DNA of 64,000 nucleotides. Source: Maribacter_C sp947494565 (GTDB taxonomy: Bacteria > Bacteroidota > Bacteroidia > Flavobacteriales > Flavobacteriaceae). The stretch's first letter is position 1. Every line of letters starts with the position of its first letter. The notes beneath the pieces are model-generated. The model was not told where the DNA came from. It did not search any database and was given only the letters and a program-made list of their open reading frames with translations. Below are positions 18,826 to 27,530 of this stretch, in pieces. The position numbers and the translations under genes were made by a program. Location: contig NZ_JBLFEP010000002.1 of assembly GCF_047345415.1 (NCBI RefSeq), forward strand, positions 930,001 to 994,000, written 5' to 3'.

Positions 18826-19127
18826 AAACTAGCTTGGTGTGGGGTTTATCGGCATGGTGTTAATGCCAATCCGATTTTTTAAAAAAGGCGTTGCCTTTTA
18901 ATTCCATAAAAGTACTACCAGAAGAGTTTGAGACCATTTCTCATAAAATCCATGAGCTTTTGTTTCAAACAAAGAAATTTGTCATCAGTGATCAATTCTA
19001 GACTGTAGCGTTGATGTTCCTATAGAAAAAGGATGCTATATTAAACTATTTTCTATGGCAATGATTCAATTTTCCCCGACTGTTTTCCAAGAGCCGCGAT
19101 CAGTGATATCGAAGTTGCCTATTGTTC
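18826..19127. other. Intergenic region with a small hairpin
   Basis: No gene. Near 18883-18899 a 7-bp inverted repeat (AAAAGGC/GCCTTTT, 3-base loop) flanked by A and T runs could end sulfatase transcription in the minus direction or shape the cytochrome leader. A short plus-strand open stretch around 18910-19000 has no start codon and was not called. Confidence 0.4.
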
Positions 19128-20732
19128 TTATTCGCGTATGGAATCCCTGATCACCTTTTTCAAAGTAGCGCCTGCGCCATCTATATAATAGGTCTCGAAG
19201 TCCGTATCGTTCACCCAGCCAGAACTGGTTTTTTCACCGGACATATACCGCTTATAAAAGCGGGCATTTCGTGTAAAGGGATATGCCTCATATAAATGTC
19301 CGAACCCTTGCATACGCAAATCGCCTTGACTCCTCAATTTATTTTCCATAAAGGTTTTTAGTTCGTATTTCAGCGATTCGTAGTTCACGTTTTTGGCTAG
19401 GTTTACCATACAAAAAGGATCTTTTTGAATGTTGTAGAGCTCTTCTTCTACACGTTTTCCGAAATTGAGTTTCCAATATTCGGTATTCTTACCCGTCCTA
19501 CGCAGTTTGAGGATTTCTGTTTTGGTCGGGCTACCGTCCGTATTCAGATAACCCGTTTCAGGGTTCCCCGATGGCCAGCGGTCTACTTCATAATTTGTGA
19601 CGTATAAGAGACTATCCTTATATAAACCACGAATGGGATATCCTACATCATTGGGCCTTCCCGTGTCGTGTCGCTCTTTCCCCACTAGTACAAAATCCCG
19701 TTCAGGGTCTAGTTGCCCTGTACCGTCTGAAGTAATCAGGGGCATCAAGCTATTGCCAGGGGTCGGATGCATCCCAGAGGACGTCCAATCAATCCCTGCG
19801 GCCTCCAAAAAGGTCGGGGCCAAGTCGATAAAACTGACATAATCATCAACTACCTTCGGTTTGGACTTTCCTTTCCATAGCAAGGCCATCGGAACATGGT
19901 TCGCATTTTCATACTGATTTCCCTTGACCCTTGGAAAAGGCATGCCATGATCCGAGGTAACAATGATCAAGGTGTTTTCCATAAGCCCTCTTTCGTTGAG
20001 CGTTTCCAAGACCCGCACAATATGTGCATCGGTATCCTCTATTTCATAGGCATAGTCCAAAAGGTCGTTTCGGGTAGTTTCATTATCTGGCCAGTAGGGT
20101 GGAAAATCCTGAATCATATCAGGGGTCTTCCCTGCGAGACGTGCACCACTTCCATATTCATATCCGCGATGTGGTTCAATGGTGCCCAACCAAAAACTCC
20201 ACTGGTTGTTTTCAGGAATACTATCTAGAAAGTGTTCAAAATTTGCGGCATAGTCGTTTGTCCCGATTCCGCTCGTGGGAGGTTCCAAGGTTTTTTCGTT
20301 ATATGCCGGCCCCATGACCTCACGTTGCTCTCCTGAAGCGGTTAGGGTAATCGCTGGCCCGTATCCTTTCCCGGTATGTCCTGTTGTATATCCTTGCCCT
20401 TTGAGCACTTCTTGATAGGTTTTGAATTTGGGCGGAAAGTAAATGACGTGATTGGCCGCGGCATCCAATTGCCATGAGTTTCGGCCAGTGATGACCGCTG
20501 CACGCGAAGGAGCACATTTGGCATTGGGCGTATAGGCCCTATTGAACAAGATGCCTTCTTTTGCTATGGCATCGAAGCCTGGAGTATTGACATAGGTACT
20601 ACCATAAGCGGACATGTCCAAACCGGCGTCGTCGAACATGATGACCAAGATATTGGGCCGATCCCCACTTTGCGCAAAGCCGATTTGAAATGCGAAAATT
20701 GTGAATAACGTAAGAAAGGTTTTTAATGTCAT
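19128..20732 (-). CDS. Exported type I sulfatase
   Basis: A 534-residue arylsulfatase-superfamily enzyme with signal peptide FTIFAFQIGFAQ. It shows the metal-binding FDDAG near residue 33 and the formylglycine signature CAPSRAAVITG, with Cys73 as the residue oxidised by a formylglycine-generating enzyme. Further along are SDHGMPFPRVKGN and an ATFLEAAGID region typical of sulfatases of the heparan N-sulfatase/S1_8-like type. It hydrolyses sulfate esters or sulfamates from glycans, consistent with algal or animal polysaccharide use. Its ATG overlaps the stop of the upstream sodium:solute symporter gene (ATGA), so the two are translationally coupled and probably handle the same substrate. The sulfatase remnant at 3715-3835 is a relative of its C-terminus. 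Confidence 0.93.
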   Translation of the reverse strand: MTLKTFLTLFTIFAFQIGFAQSGDRPNILVIMFDDAGLDMSAYGSTYVNTPGFDAIAKEGILFNRAYTPNAKCAPSRAAVITGRNSWQLDAAANHVIYFPPKFKTYQEVLKGQGYTTGHTGKGYGPAITLTASGEQREVMGPAYNEKTLEPPTSGIGTNDYAANFEHFLDSIPENNQWSFWLGTIEPHRGYEYGSGARLAGKTPDMIQDFPPYWPDNETTRNDLLDYAYEIEDTDAHIVRVLETLNERGLMENTLIIVTSDHGMPFPRVKGNQYENANHVPMALLWKGKSKPKVVDDYVSFIDLAPTFLEAAGIDWTSSGMHPTPGNSLMPLITSDGTGQLDPERDFVLVGKERHDTGRPNDVGYPIRGLYKDSLLYVTNYEVDRWPSGNPETGYLNTDGSPTKTEILKLRRTGKNTEYWKLNFGKRVEEELYNIQKDPFCMVNLAKNVNYESLKYELKTFMENKLRSQGDLRMQGFGHLYEAYPFTRNARFYKRYMSGEKTSSGWVNDTDFETYYIDGAGATLKKVIRDSIRE

Positions 20733-22354
20733 AGGGCGAGGGTGCTAAATGATATCATAATATATAGAACAATGACGATAACGCTAACCGATGCGATGAT
20801 GTCCCATATGTTGTAACTCGATTTGTTAGCGGTCTTTTGCTCTTGGGTGACCGTACCAAACGTCAAACCTGCTAGTTGCTGCTGTGATGGTGCAGGATAA
20901 AATAGACTTACCACAATAGCGATGGCGATACATAAGGCAAAAAAGTAGGCCCCAAAGACCAACCAATTAATATCCGCAATACTAAAAAGAAAACTACCTT
21001 CTTGAAAACTGGATTTCAATATCTCCAAGGTCAACTTTGAGAAACCGATGATGAATCCGCCGATCAAGGTGGCGATGGCCCCATTTGCATTGATTCTTTT
21101 ATAGAAGATGCCCAGCAAGAATACGGCTGCTATCGGCGGGGAAATATAGGCCTGCACATTTTGTAAGTACTCATAAAGGCCATCGGAAAGCGTCGTGATA
21201 ATAGGTATCCAGAGCAGGCCTAATCCCACGACGAAAAAGGTGGCGATCCTGCCTGTTTTGACCAATTGCGCCTCGGGTTTGTCAGGTTTTAGTTTTTTAT
21301 AGATATCCAGTGTGAATAGGGTAGAGCAGGAGTTGAACACGGAGGCTAGCGAACTCATTAGTGCGGCAAGCAAACCTGCCGCAACCAAGCCTCTTAGTCC
21401 TGAAGGCATAATATTGCTCATCAAGACCGGAAAGGCCTCATCTGGACTGTCCCAATCCAATTTGCCCTGCATTTTTAATCCCAAAGCGATGACTCCGGGA
21501 ATCAAGAAAAGAAAAACGGGCATTAATTTCAACAGTGCCCCAAAGATGCTTCCTCGACGCCCTTCTTTTATATTTTTGGCTGTTAGTACACGTTGTACAA
21601 TGACCTGATCGGTACACCAGTACCATATGCCCACTACCGTACTGGTAATGAACAAAGGCAACCACGGGTATTCGGGATCAGAGTTGGGCCGCCACATATT
21701 GAAGTAATCAGGTCCGACCGTGTTTTTTAGTTCTCCCCATCCTCCGACGGCTTCGAGCCCTAAAAAAGTCAGGATTCCGGCACCGAGAACAAGTACAATG
21801 GCTTGAATTGTTTCGGTATAGACAACCGCTCGCATTCCCCCTAATACGGTGTAAAGACCGGTAAGCACTACGGTAGCTACAGCTCCGATCCAAAAGGGAA
21901 TACCCAACAAGGCAGAGACCACGACTCCACCAGCGTAGATGGTGACCGAAACTTTGGTCAAAATATAGGCGATCAAGGAAATGACGGACAAGACCCATCG
22001 AGATCGTGCATCGAAACGTTTTTCCAAGAACTCTGGCATCGTGAATACCCCGCTCCGGGCATAAAAGGGGAGAAAGACCCAACCAAGCATCAATACGATC
22101 CAGGCGTGAAGTTCATAAATCAGCAAAGGCATTTTGTCGCCAGCCCCATTTCCGGCCAATCCAACAACGTGTTCCGAACCAATGTTGGAAGCAAAAATGG
22201 AGGCGCCCACCATGAACCACCCGATATTGCGACCCGCCAAAAAGTAATCTTCGGTGTTTTTCTGCTTTTGTCTGATGACCCACCAGGCTACCCCAAGAAG
22301 TACTATAAAATATAAGGCGATCACCACCCAATCAAAAGCATCCAATCCTTTCAT
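20729..22354 (-). CDS. Sodium:solute symporter (SSS family, SGLT-like)
   Basis: A 541-residue inner-membrane transporter with about 14 hydrophobic helices and the SSS hallmarks: FFLAGRNIGWF-like start (DYFLAGRNIGWFMVGASIF), NIGSEHVVGLAG, a WYWCTDQVIVQRVL segment, and GLRGLVAAGLLAALMSSLAS, the conserved A-x-x-M-S-S-x-x-S region that lines the sodium site. It probably brings a monosaccharide or similar polar solute into the cytoplasm. It is the first gene of a two-gene operon with the sulfatase, with which it overlaps by four bases. A good Bacteroidota promoter lies just upstream at 22381-22411. Confidence 0.94.
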   Translation of the reverse strand: MKGLDAFDWVVIALYFIVLLGVAWWVIRQKQKNTEDYFLAGRNIGWFMVGASIFASNIGSEHVVGLAGNGAGDKMPLLIYELHAWIVLMLGWVFLPFYARSGVFTMPEFLEKRFDARSRWVLSVISLIAYILTKVSVTIYAGGVVVSALLGIPFWIGAVATVVLTGLYTVLGGMRAVVYTETIQAIVLVLGAGILTFLGLEAVGGWGELKNTVGPDYFNMWRPNSDPEYPWLPLFITSTVVGIWYWCTDQVIVQRVLTAKNIKEGRRGSIFGALLKLMPVFLFLIPGVIALGLKMQGKLDWDSPDEAFPVLMSNIMPSGLRGLVAAGLLAALMSSLASVFNSCSTLFTLDIYKKLKPDKPEAQLVKTGRIATFFVVGLGLLWIPIITTLSDGLYEYLQNVQAYISPPIAAVFLLGIFYKRINANGAIATLIGGFIIGFSKLTLEILKSSFQEGSFLFSIADINWLVFGAYFFALCIAIAIVVSLFYPAPSQQQLAGLTFGTVTQEQKTANKSSYNIWDIIASVSVIVIVLYIMISFSTLAL

Positions 22355-22380
22355 AAGTCTTTATTTAGTCGGTATGGCAA

Positions 22381-22411
22381 TAAAGATAACCGATTTACTA
22401 CTATGGACAAA
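22381..22411 (-). promoter_or_regulatory. Promoter of the symporter-sulfatase operon
   Basis: Read on the minus strand, TTTG (22408-22411) is followed after 19 bases by TATCTTTA (22381-22388). This matches the Bacteroidota -33 TTTG and -7 TAnnTTTG pair in spacing, with one mismatch in the -7 element. It lies about 27 bases from the ATG of the symporter gene. Confidence 0.55.
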
Positions 22412-22486
22412 CGGTTTAAAGGCCCCTGTTTCGATTAAAAAACCGCTGTTTAATGATTGGTGAATATTAATAAACAATTAACAATG

Positions 22487-22500
22487 GTTGCACATGCAAC
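22487..22500 (+). promoter_or_regulatory. Candidate MarR operator palindrome
   Basis: GTTGCA-CA-TGCAAC is a perfect inverted repeat with a two-base centre, 27 bases before the marR-like GTG. MarR-family dimers typically bind such TTGC-n-GCAA palindromes next to their own promoter. A TTG within it, 19 bases before TTTGTTTA, could be the -33 element of the marR promoter, so binding would block transcription of the efflux operon. No second copy was seen before the adaptor gene. Confidence 0.5.
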
Positions 22501-22527
22501 GAATTGAATTTTGTTTAGATTCGCCGA

Positions 22528-22989
22528 GTGAAAACGAAGTCCGTTGTTATTGATTTTGAAAGGTCCATCGGTCCGTGGTTGGGCAGAACCATGAAATTGG
22601 TCGACTATCACATGAACGAAGCTTTCGACAACGCGGGTTTGGATTTGACCAAAGAGCAGATGGTAGTGTTGAAGAAATTGGATGAACAAGATGGCCTAAA
22701 CCAAAATGAGCTGGCTTATTTGACGTATAGAAACAAATCGTCCCTAACGCGATTGCTAGCAAAAATGGAATCGAAAAAGTATATCCAACGTAGACAGGGG
22801 AAGACGGATAAAAGGGTAAACCAGGTGTTCTTGACAGAGGTAGGAAAAGGGGTCTATCAAAAAACCAGACCGGTAATCAAAAGCTTGATTACCAAAATGG
22901 AGCGAAATATTAGTGATCAAGAGAAAACCGAAATGATTGCCCTGCTTAAAAGAGTACAGCGGAATTTTGAACCATTGATCGATTTTTAA
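22528..22989 (+). CDS. MarR-family transcriptional regulator of the efflux operon
   Basis: A 153-residue winged-helix regulator starting at GTG. The core DNA-binding region is visible as QMVVLKKLDEQDGLNQNELA, then LTYRNKSSLTRLLAKMESKKYIQ and the wing RRQGKTDKRVNQVFLTEVGK, all typical MarR features, flanked by dimerisation helices. It sits 114 bases upstream of the RND adaptor gene on the same strand, the usual arrangement for a repressor relieved by efflux substrates. An inverted repeat just upstream is a likely self-operator. The effector ligand is unknown. Confidence 0.9.
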   Translation: MKTKSVVIDFERSIGPWLGRTMKLVDYHMNEAFDNAGLDLTKEQMVVLKKLDEQDGLNQNELAYLTYRNKSSLTRLLAKMESKKYIQRRQGKTDKRVNQVFLTEVGKGVYQKTRPVIKSLITKMERNISDQEKTEMIALLKRVQRNFEPLIDF

Positions 22990-23103
22990 TAAAGTTTTAA
23001 CTGAATTGAATTAAACGAATGACGACGGCAAAAGTCTGACTGGGATAAAGTGAGGCGGCACTTGTCATAACTAACACAACGATACCTTTACAATTACCAA
23101 CTT

Positions 23104-24234
23104 ATGAGAAAAATAATACTATCCGTTTTAGGGATTTTATTGATTGTTGCCGGCTTTTTCGGAGCCAAGGCAATTGTTGCAAGTAAAAAGAGTTTCCAAC
23201 CCCGAGCACAGAAAGTGGTGAAAACGGTTTTCACGGAAGTCGTTGAAAACGGTCCGGTGCCTATCGTCGTTCCCGCAAACGGAAACTTGGTGGCCAAGAA
23301 CAGGGTCGAACTGTATTCTGAAGTACAAGGGGTGTTCCGAAAAGGGAGCAAACTCTTTAAGACCGGGGAACGCTACCAAAAAGGGCAGGCCATCATTAGG
23401 ATCGATGCCTCCGAATACGCCGCAAGTGTACAATCGGCCAAGAGTAATCTGTTCAATGAGCTCACCTCTATTATGCCTGATTTACGATTGGATTATCCCG
23501 AATTCTTTTCCAAGTGGCAAACTTACCTGAATGGCTTTGATATGGCAAAGCCAACACCCGAATTGCCGGAGATGATTTCCGAGAAGGAGAAATTCTTTAT
23601 CAGTGGGCGAGGCATTTTGACCAGCTACTACAATGTAAAAAACTTGGAACAACGCCTGTCTAAATATCGTATTTCGGCTCCTTTTAACGGGGTGTTGACC
23701 GAGACCCTGGTAACCGAAGGCACGTTGATTAGGTCGGGCCAAAAATTAGGGGAATTTATCAATACCGATGTATACGAGTTGGAAGTAGCGGTTAGTAAAA
23801 AGTTCAGTGACCTTCTAAAGGTTGGTGAAAGCGTATCGTTATCGGCTTTGGATGACTCCAAAACCTATACCGGAAAGGTAGCTCGAATAAACGGTCGCGT
23901 AGATCAGGCTTCCCAAACCATCAAGGCTTTTATCGAGGTTAGGGACAACACGCTTAGGGAAGGGATGTATCTAGAGGCCAATCTTGATGCCAAACAAGAA
24001 CCCGATGCCATTGAGGTGGATCGAAACCTGTTATTGGAAGGCGACAAGATTTTCGTGGTGCGAGACACGATATTGGACATCATCGATGTCAATCCGGTTT
24101 ATTTTTCCGATAAAACGGTGGTCATTAAAGAAGTACCTGACGGTACGGTCATTATGTCAAAGCCCTTACTTGGGGCATATACGGGCATGGCCGTTAAGGT
24201 ATATGAGGAGAAGAAAACCAACACCGAAGGATAA
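23104..24234 (+). CDS. RND efflux periplasmic adaptor (membrane fusion protein)
   Basis: A 376-residue HlyD/AcrA-type adaptor with an N-terminal membrane anchor (LSVLGILLIVAGFFGAKAI). A barrel-sandwich/lipoyl region holds NGNLVAKNRVELYSEVQG and the matching RISAPFNGVLTE half. A helical hairpin lies between them, followed by a beta-barrel with KSYTGKV-like sequence (DSKTYTGKVARING) and a membrane-proximal domain. It connects the inner-membrane RND pump with the TolC channel. Its stop and the next gene's ATG share one base (TAATG), indicating translational coupling. The hairpin region is rather short compared with AcrA. Confidence 0.92.
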   Translation: MRKIILSVLGILLIVAGFFGAKAIVASKKSFQPRAQKVVKTVFTEVVENGPVPIVVPANGNLVAKNRVELYSEVQGVFRKGSKLFKTGERYQKGQAIIRIDASEYAASVQSAKSNLFNELTSIMPDLRLDYPEFFSKWQTYLNGFDMAKPTPELPEMISEKEKFFISGRGILTSYYNVKNLEQRLSKYRISAPFNGVLTETLVTEGTLIRSGQKLGEFINTDVYELEVAVSKKFSDLLKVGESVSLSALDDSKTYTGKVARINGRVDQASQTIKAFIEVRDNTLREGMYLEANLDAKQEPDAIEVDRNLLLEGDKIFVVRDTILDIIDVNPVYFSDKTVVIKEVPDGTVIMSKPLLGAYTGMAVKVYEEKKTNTEG

Positions 24235-27200
24235 TGAGAAAAGTAATCGCATATTTCATACGCTACCATGTAGCGGTCAATGTTATTATTATCGCCTTTG
24301 CGGTCTTTGGTATCGTTGGGGCAAAATCGTTGAAGTCTTCGTTCTTTCCGCTCACCGATTCCAAAAATATCTTGATTACAATTACTTACCCCGGTGCTTC
24401 GCCACAAGAAGTAGAGGAGGGTATCGTACTTAAGATAGAAGATAATCTTAAGGGGTTAGAAGGGGTTGACCGGGTCACTTCTACCTCCCGTGAAAATAGT
24501 GGTACCATTAATGTAGAGATCGAAAAGGGCAGGGATATCGATTTCATGTTGCTGGAAGTCAAGAATGCCGTTGATCGCGTCCCAACCTTTCCAACAGGTA
24601 TGGAGCCCTTGATCGTTTCAAAACTGGAAGCAGTTCGGCAAACCATCAGTTTTGCCATAAGTGGTGATAATATTCCACTGGTTACCCTCAAGCAAATCGG
24701 GCGCCAAATCGAAAACGATATACGTGCCATCGATGGTATTTCGCAAATAGAGATTACCGGATATCCCGATGAAGAGATAGAGATAGCTGTTAACGAGAAT
24801 AACCTATTGGCTTACAATATTTCCTTTTCAGAGGTAGCCCTAGCTGTAGGTAATGCCAATATTCTGGTTACTGGAGGAAACATTAAGACTAGTGCCGAAG
24901 AGTACCTGATTCGAGCGAATAATAGATCTTATTATGGTGATGAACTGTCGAATATCATCGTAAAGGCCGATCCTTCAGGGCAAACGGTACGCCTCAAAGA
25001 TGTGGCTATCATACGTGATCGCTTTTCGGAAAATCCGAATGCCTCTTATTTCAACGGAGACTTAGCGGTCAATACGACCATTACCAGTACGAATACCGAA
25101 GATCTGATCAGTTCGGCGGACAAGGTTAAGGTGTATGTTGAGGATTTCAATCAAAAGTACGACAATGTAACACTGAGCGTAGTAAGTGACCTATCTAAAA
25201 CACTAAATGGAAGAACTGACCTTTTGATTAAGAATGCATGGCAAGGGATGCTGCTCGTGTTGATTTTTCTATCACTTTTCTTGAATACCAGATTGGCTTT
25301 TTGGGTGGCTTTCGGCCTTCCGGTCGCTTTTTTGGGAATGTTCATTTTTGCGGGATTCTTCGATGTGACCATTAATGTATTATCGTTATTCGGGATGATC
25401 ATCGTAATCGGTATTTTGGTGGATGACGGGATTGTTATCGCAGAAAATATTTACCAGCATCACGAAAAAGGGAAATCGCCGATAAATGCAGCCATCGATG
25501 GTACGATAGAAGTGCTGCCACCGATTATCTCTGCTATTATTACCACAATTTTGGCTTTCTCGATCTTTCTATTTCTCGATAGCCGGATCGGTGAATTCTT
25601 TGGGGAAGTATCGGTCATCGTGCTCCTGACCTTGGCAGTTTCCTTAATCGAAGCCTTGATTATATTGCCGGCACACTTGGCCCATTCCAAGGCGCTACAA
25701 CCCGTATCGAAAACGCCGAAAACAGCTTTTGGACGTGCATTTGCAAAACTGCGTGTCATCAACGAAATGGGGGATCGCTTCATGTCATGGATGCGCGATA
25801 ACCTCTACAGTCCAGTTTTCCGCTTTGCCTTGGATTACAAATTATTGGCCTTCGGTATTTTTGCCCTTGCGCTATTGCTTTCTTTTGGCTCTGTGGGTGG
25901 TGGAATCGTGAGAACTGCCTTTTTTCCGCGTATCGCCAGTGATCGCGCGCAGATAGAACTGAATATGCCCAACGGAACCAATGAAAAGGTAACCGATTCG
26001 ATTATTACGATGATCGAGGAAAAGGCTGAAATTGTCAATCAAGAGCTGACTGAGAAATACCTAAAAGGTACGGATAAGGTTCTTTTTGAAAACGTAATTA
26101 AAATTATCGGTCCAGGGTCGAGTGCGGCTACTTTGACCATCAATATGTTGCCGGGTGAGGAACGCCCTGATGCCATACGGGCAGATATGGTGACCAACCG
26201 ATTGCGTGAGTTGGTAGGGCCCGTCATCGGCGTAGAAAGTTTGATTTATGGATCTGGCGGCAACTTTGGGGGGTCTCCGGTTTCCGTATCCCTCTTAGGA
26301 AATGATATCAAAGAACTTAAGGCGGCTAAAGAGGAACTGAAATCTTTTCTGCAGAGCAATGCGATCTTAAAAGACGTTTCGGACAATGACCCGGCCGGAA
26401 TCAAGGAAATCCGCTTGCAATTAAAAGACAATGCATATCTTTTAGGACTTGACCTACGTACCATTATGAATCAGGTACGCGCCGGATTTTTCGGCTCGCA
26501 GGCCCAACGTTTCCAACGCGGACAAGATGAGATTCGGGTGTGGGTACGCTACGACCGAGAAAACCGCTCCTCAATTTCCGATTTGGACGAGATGCGTATC
26601 GTAACCCCGAACGGCAGTCGCGTACCGCTGAAAGAAATCGCGGAATACACTATAGAAAGAGGCGATGTAGCCATTAATCGTTTGGAAGGCCGCAGGGAAA
26701 TCCAGATTTCGGCCGACATGAAGAATCCGAAAGATAGTCCTACCGACATCATGAACGAAATACGTACCGTGGTGATGCCGGAGATTCAGTCAAAATACCC
26801 TACGGTCGCCGCCTCATATGAAGGACAGAACCGTGAACTGGGCAAGCTTACCGGTTCGTTGAAGGTGGTCGGGCTATCGGTCCTAGCCTTGATTTACATG
26901 ACCATTGCCTTCACCTTTAGAAGTTTCAGCCAACCCTTAATGCTGATTTTATTGATTCCCTTTAGTATGACAGCTGTCATCTGGGGGCATTGGTTGCATG
27001 ATTTTCCGTTGAACATTCTTTCATTGTTGGGCATTATCGCCTTGATCGGTATTATGGTTAATGATGGGCTGGTATTGATCGGTAAGTTCAATAGTAATTT
27101 ACGCTCGGGTATGACCTTCGACGATGCCATTTATGAGGCCGGTCGCTCAAGGTTCCGGGCGATATTCTTGACCTCTATTACTACTATCGCCGGTCTGACC

Positions 27201-27530
27201 CCCTTAATTTTCGAGACCAGTAGACAAGCACAGTTCTTGATACCGATGGCGATTTCTATTGCCTATGGTATCGGTTTCGCTACGGTCTTGACCTTGATTA
27301 TGTTGCCGCTCTTTCTCTCTTTCAGCAATAAATTGAAAGTGGGCACCAAATGGTTGGTCACCGGAAACGAAATCACCAAAGAAGAAGTAGAACGAGCCAT
27401 TAAAGAACAAAAAGAGGGTGTTCATCTCGAAGAGGACCTCGCCAAGAGGCCTCCAAAATTAGGGGAAAGCCTAAATGGTTCGAACGAAATTCACGAAGAC
27501 TCTTCAAAAGCGCTAGAAGTACAAGACTAA
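24234..27530 (+). CDS. RND-family efflux permease
   Basis: A 1098-residue inner-membrane pump with the RND duplication: a first helix (VAVNVIIIAFAVFGIVGA), a large periplasmic loop, six helices including the DDGIVIAENI proton-relay segment near residue 405, then the same pattern again with MVNDGLVLIGKFN near residue 940. It uses the proton gradient to expel small molecules through the adaptor and TolC partner encoded either side. The second half has Asn-Asp rather than Asp-Asp in the relay motif, as in many hydrophobe/amphiphile pumps. The C-terminus carries an extra charged cytoplasmic tail of about 50 residues. Substrates cannot be told from sequence; drug, detergent and lipid export are all possible. 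Confidence 0.94.
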   Translation: MRKVIAYFIRYHVAVNVIIIAFAVFGIVGAKSLKSSFFPLTDSKNILITITYPGASPQEVEEGIVLKIEDNLKGLEGVDRVTSTSRENSGTINVEIEKGRDIDFMLLEVKNAVDRVPTFPTGMEPLIVSKLEAVRQTISFAISGDNIPLVTLKQIGRQIENDIRAIDGISQIEITGYPDEEIEIAVNENNLLAYNISFSEVALAVGNANILVTGGNIKTSAEEYLIRANNRSYYGDELSNIIVKADPSGQTVRLKDVAIIRDRFSENPNASYFNGDLAVNTTITSTNTEDLISSADKVKVYVEDFNQKYDNVTLSVVSDLSKTLNGRTDLLIKNAWQGMLLVLIFLSLFLNTRLAFWVAFGLPVAFLGMFIFAGFFDVTINVLSLFGMIIVIGILVDDGIVIAENIYQHHEKGKSPINAAIDGTIEVLPPIISAIITTILAFSIFLFLDSRIGEFFGEVSVIVLLTLAVSLIEALIILPAHLAHSKALQPVSKTPKTAFGRAFAKLRVINEMGDRFMSWMRDNLYSPVFRFALDYKLLAFGIFALALLLSFGSVGGGIVRTAFFPRIASDRAQIELNMPNGTNEKVTDSIITMIEEKAEIVNQELTEKYLKGTDKVLFENVIKIIGPGSSAATLTINMLPGEERPDAIRADMVTNRLRELVGPVIGVESLIYGSGGNFGGSPVSVSLLGNDIKELKAAKEELKSFLQSNAILKDVSDNDPAGIKEIRLQLKDNAYLLGLDLRTIMNQVRAGFFGSQAQRFQRGQDEIRVWVRYDRENRSSISDLDEMRIVTPNGSRVPLKEIAEYTIERGDVAINRLEGRREIQISADMKNPKDSPTDIMNEIRTVVMPEIQSKYPTVAASYEGQNRELGKLTGSLKVVGLSVLALIYMTIAFTFRSFSQPLMLILLIPFSMTAVIWGHWLHDFPLNILSLLGIIALIGIMVNDGLVLIGKFNSNLRSGMTFDDAIYEAGRSRFRAIFLTSITTIAGLTPLIFETSRQAQFLIPMAISIAYGIGFATVLTLIMLPLFLSFSNKLKVGTKWLVTGNEITKEEVERAIKEQKEGVHLEEDLAKRPPKLGESLNGSNEIHEDSSKALEVQD

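Noticed and set aside
18900..19000. Short plus-strand open stretch (LPEEFETISHKIHELLFQ-like)
   Set aside because: No start codon, ends in a stop after about 30 codons, and no recognised family, so it is not supported as a gene or remnant.
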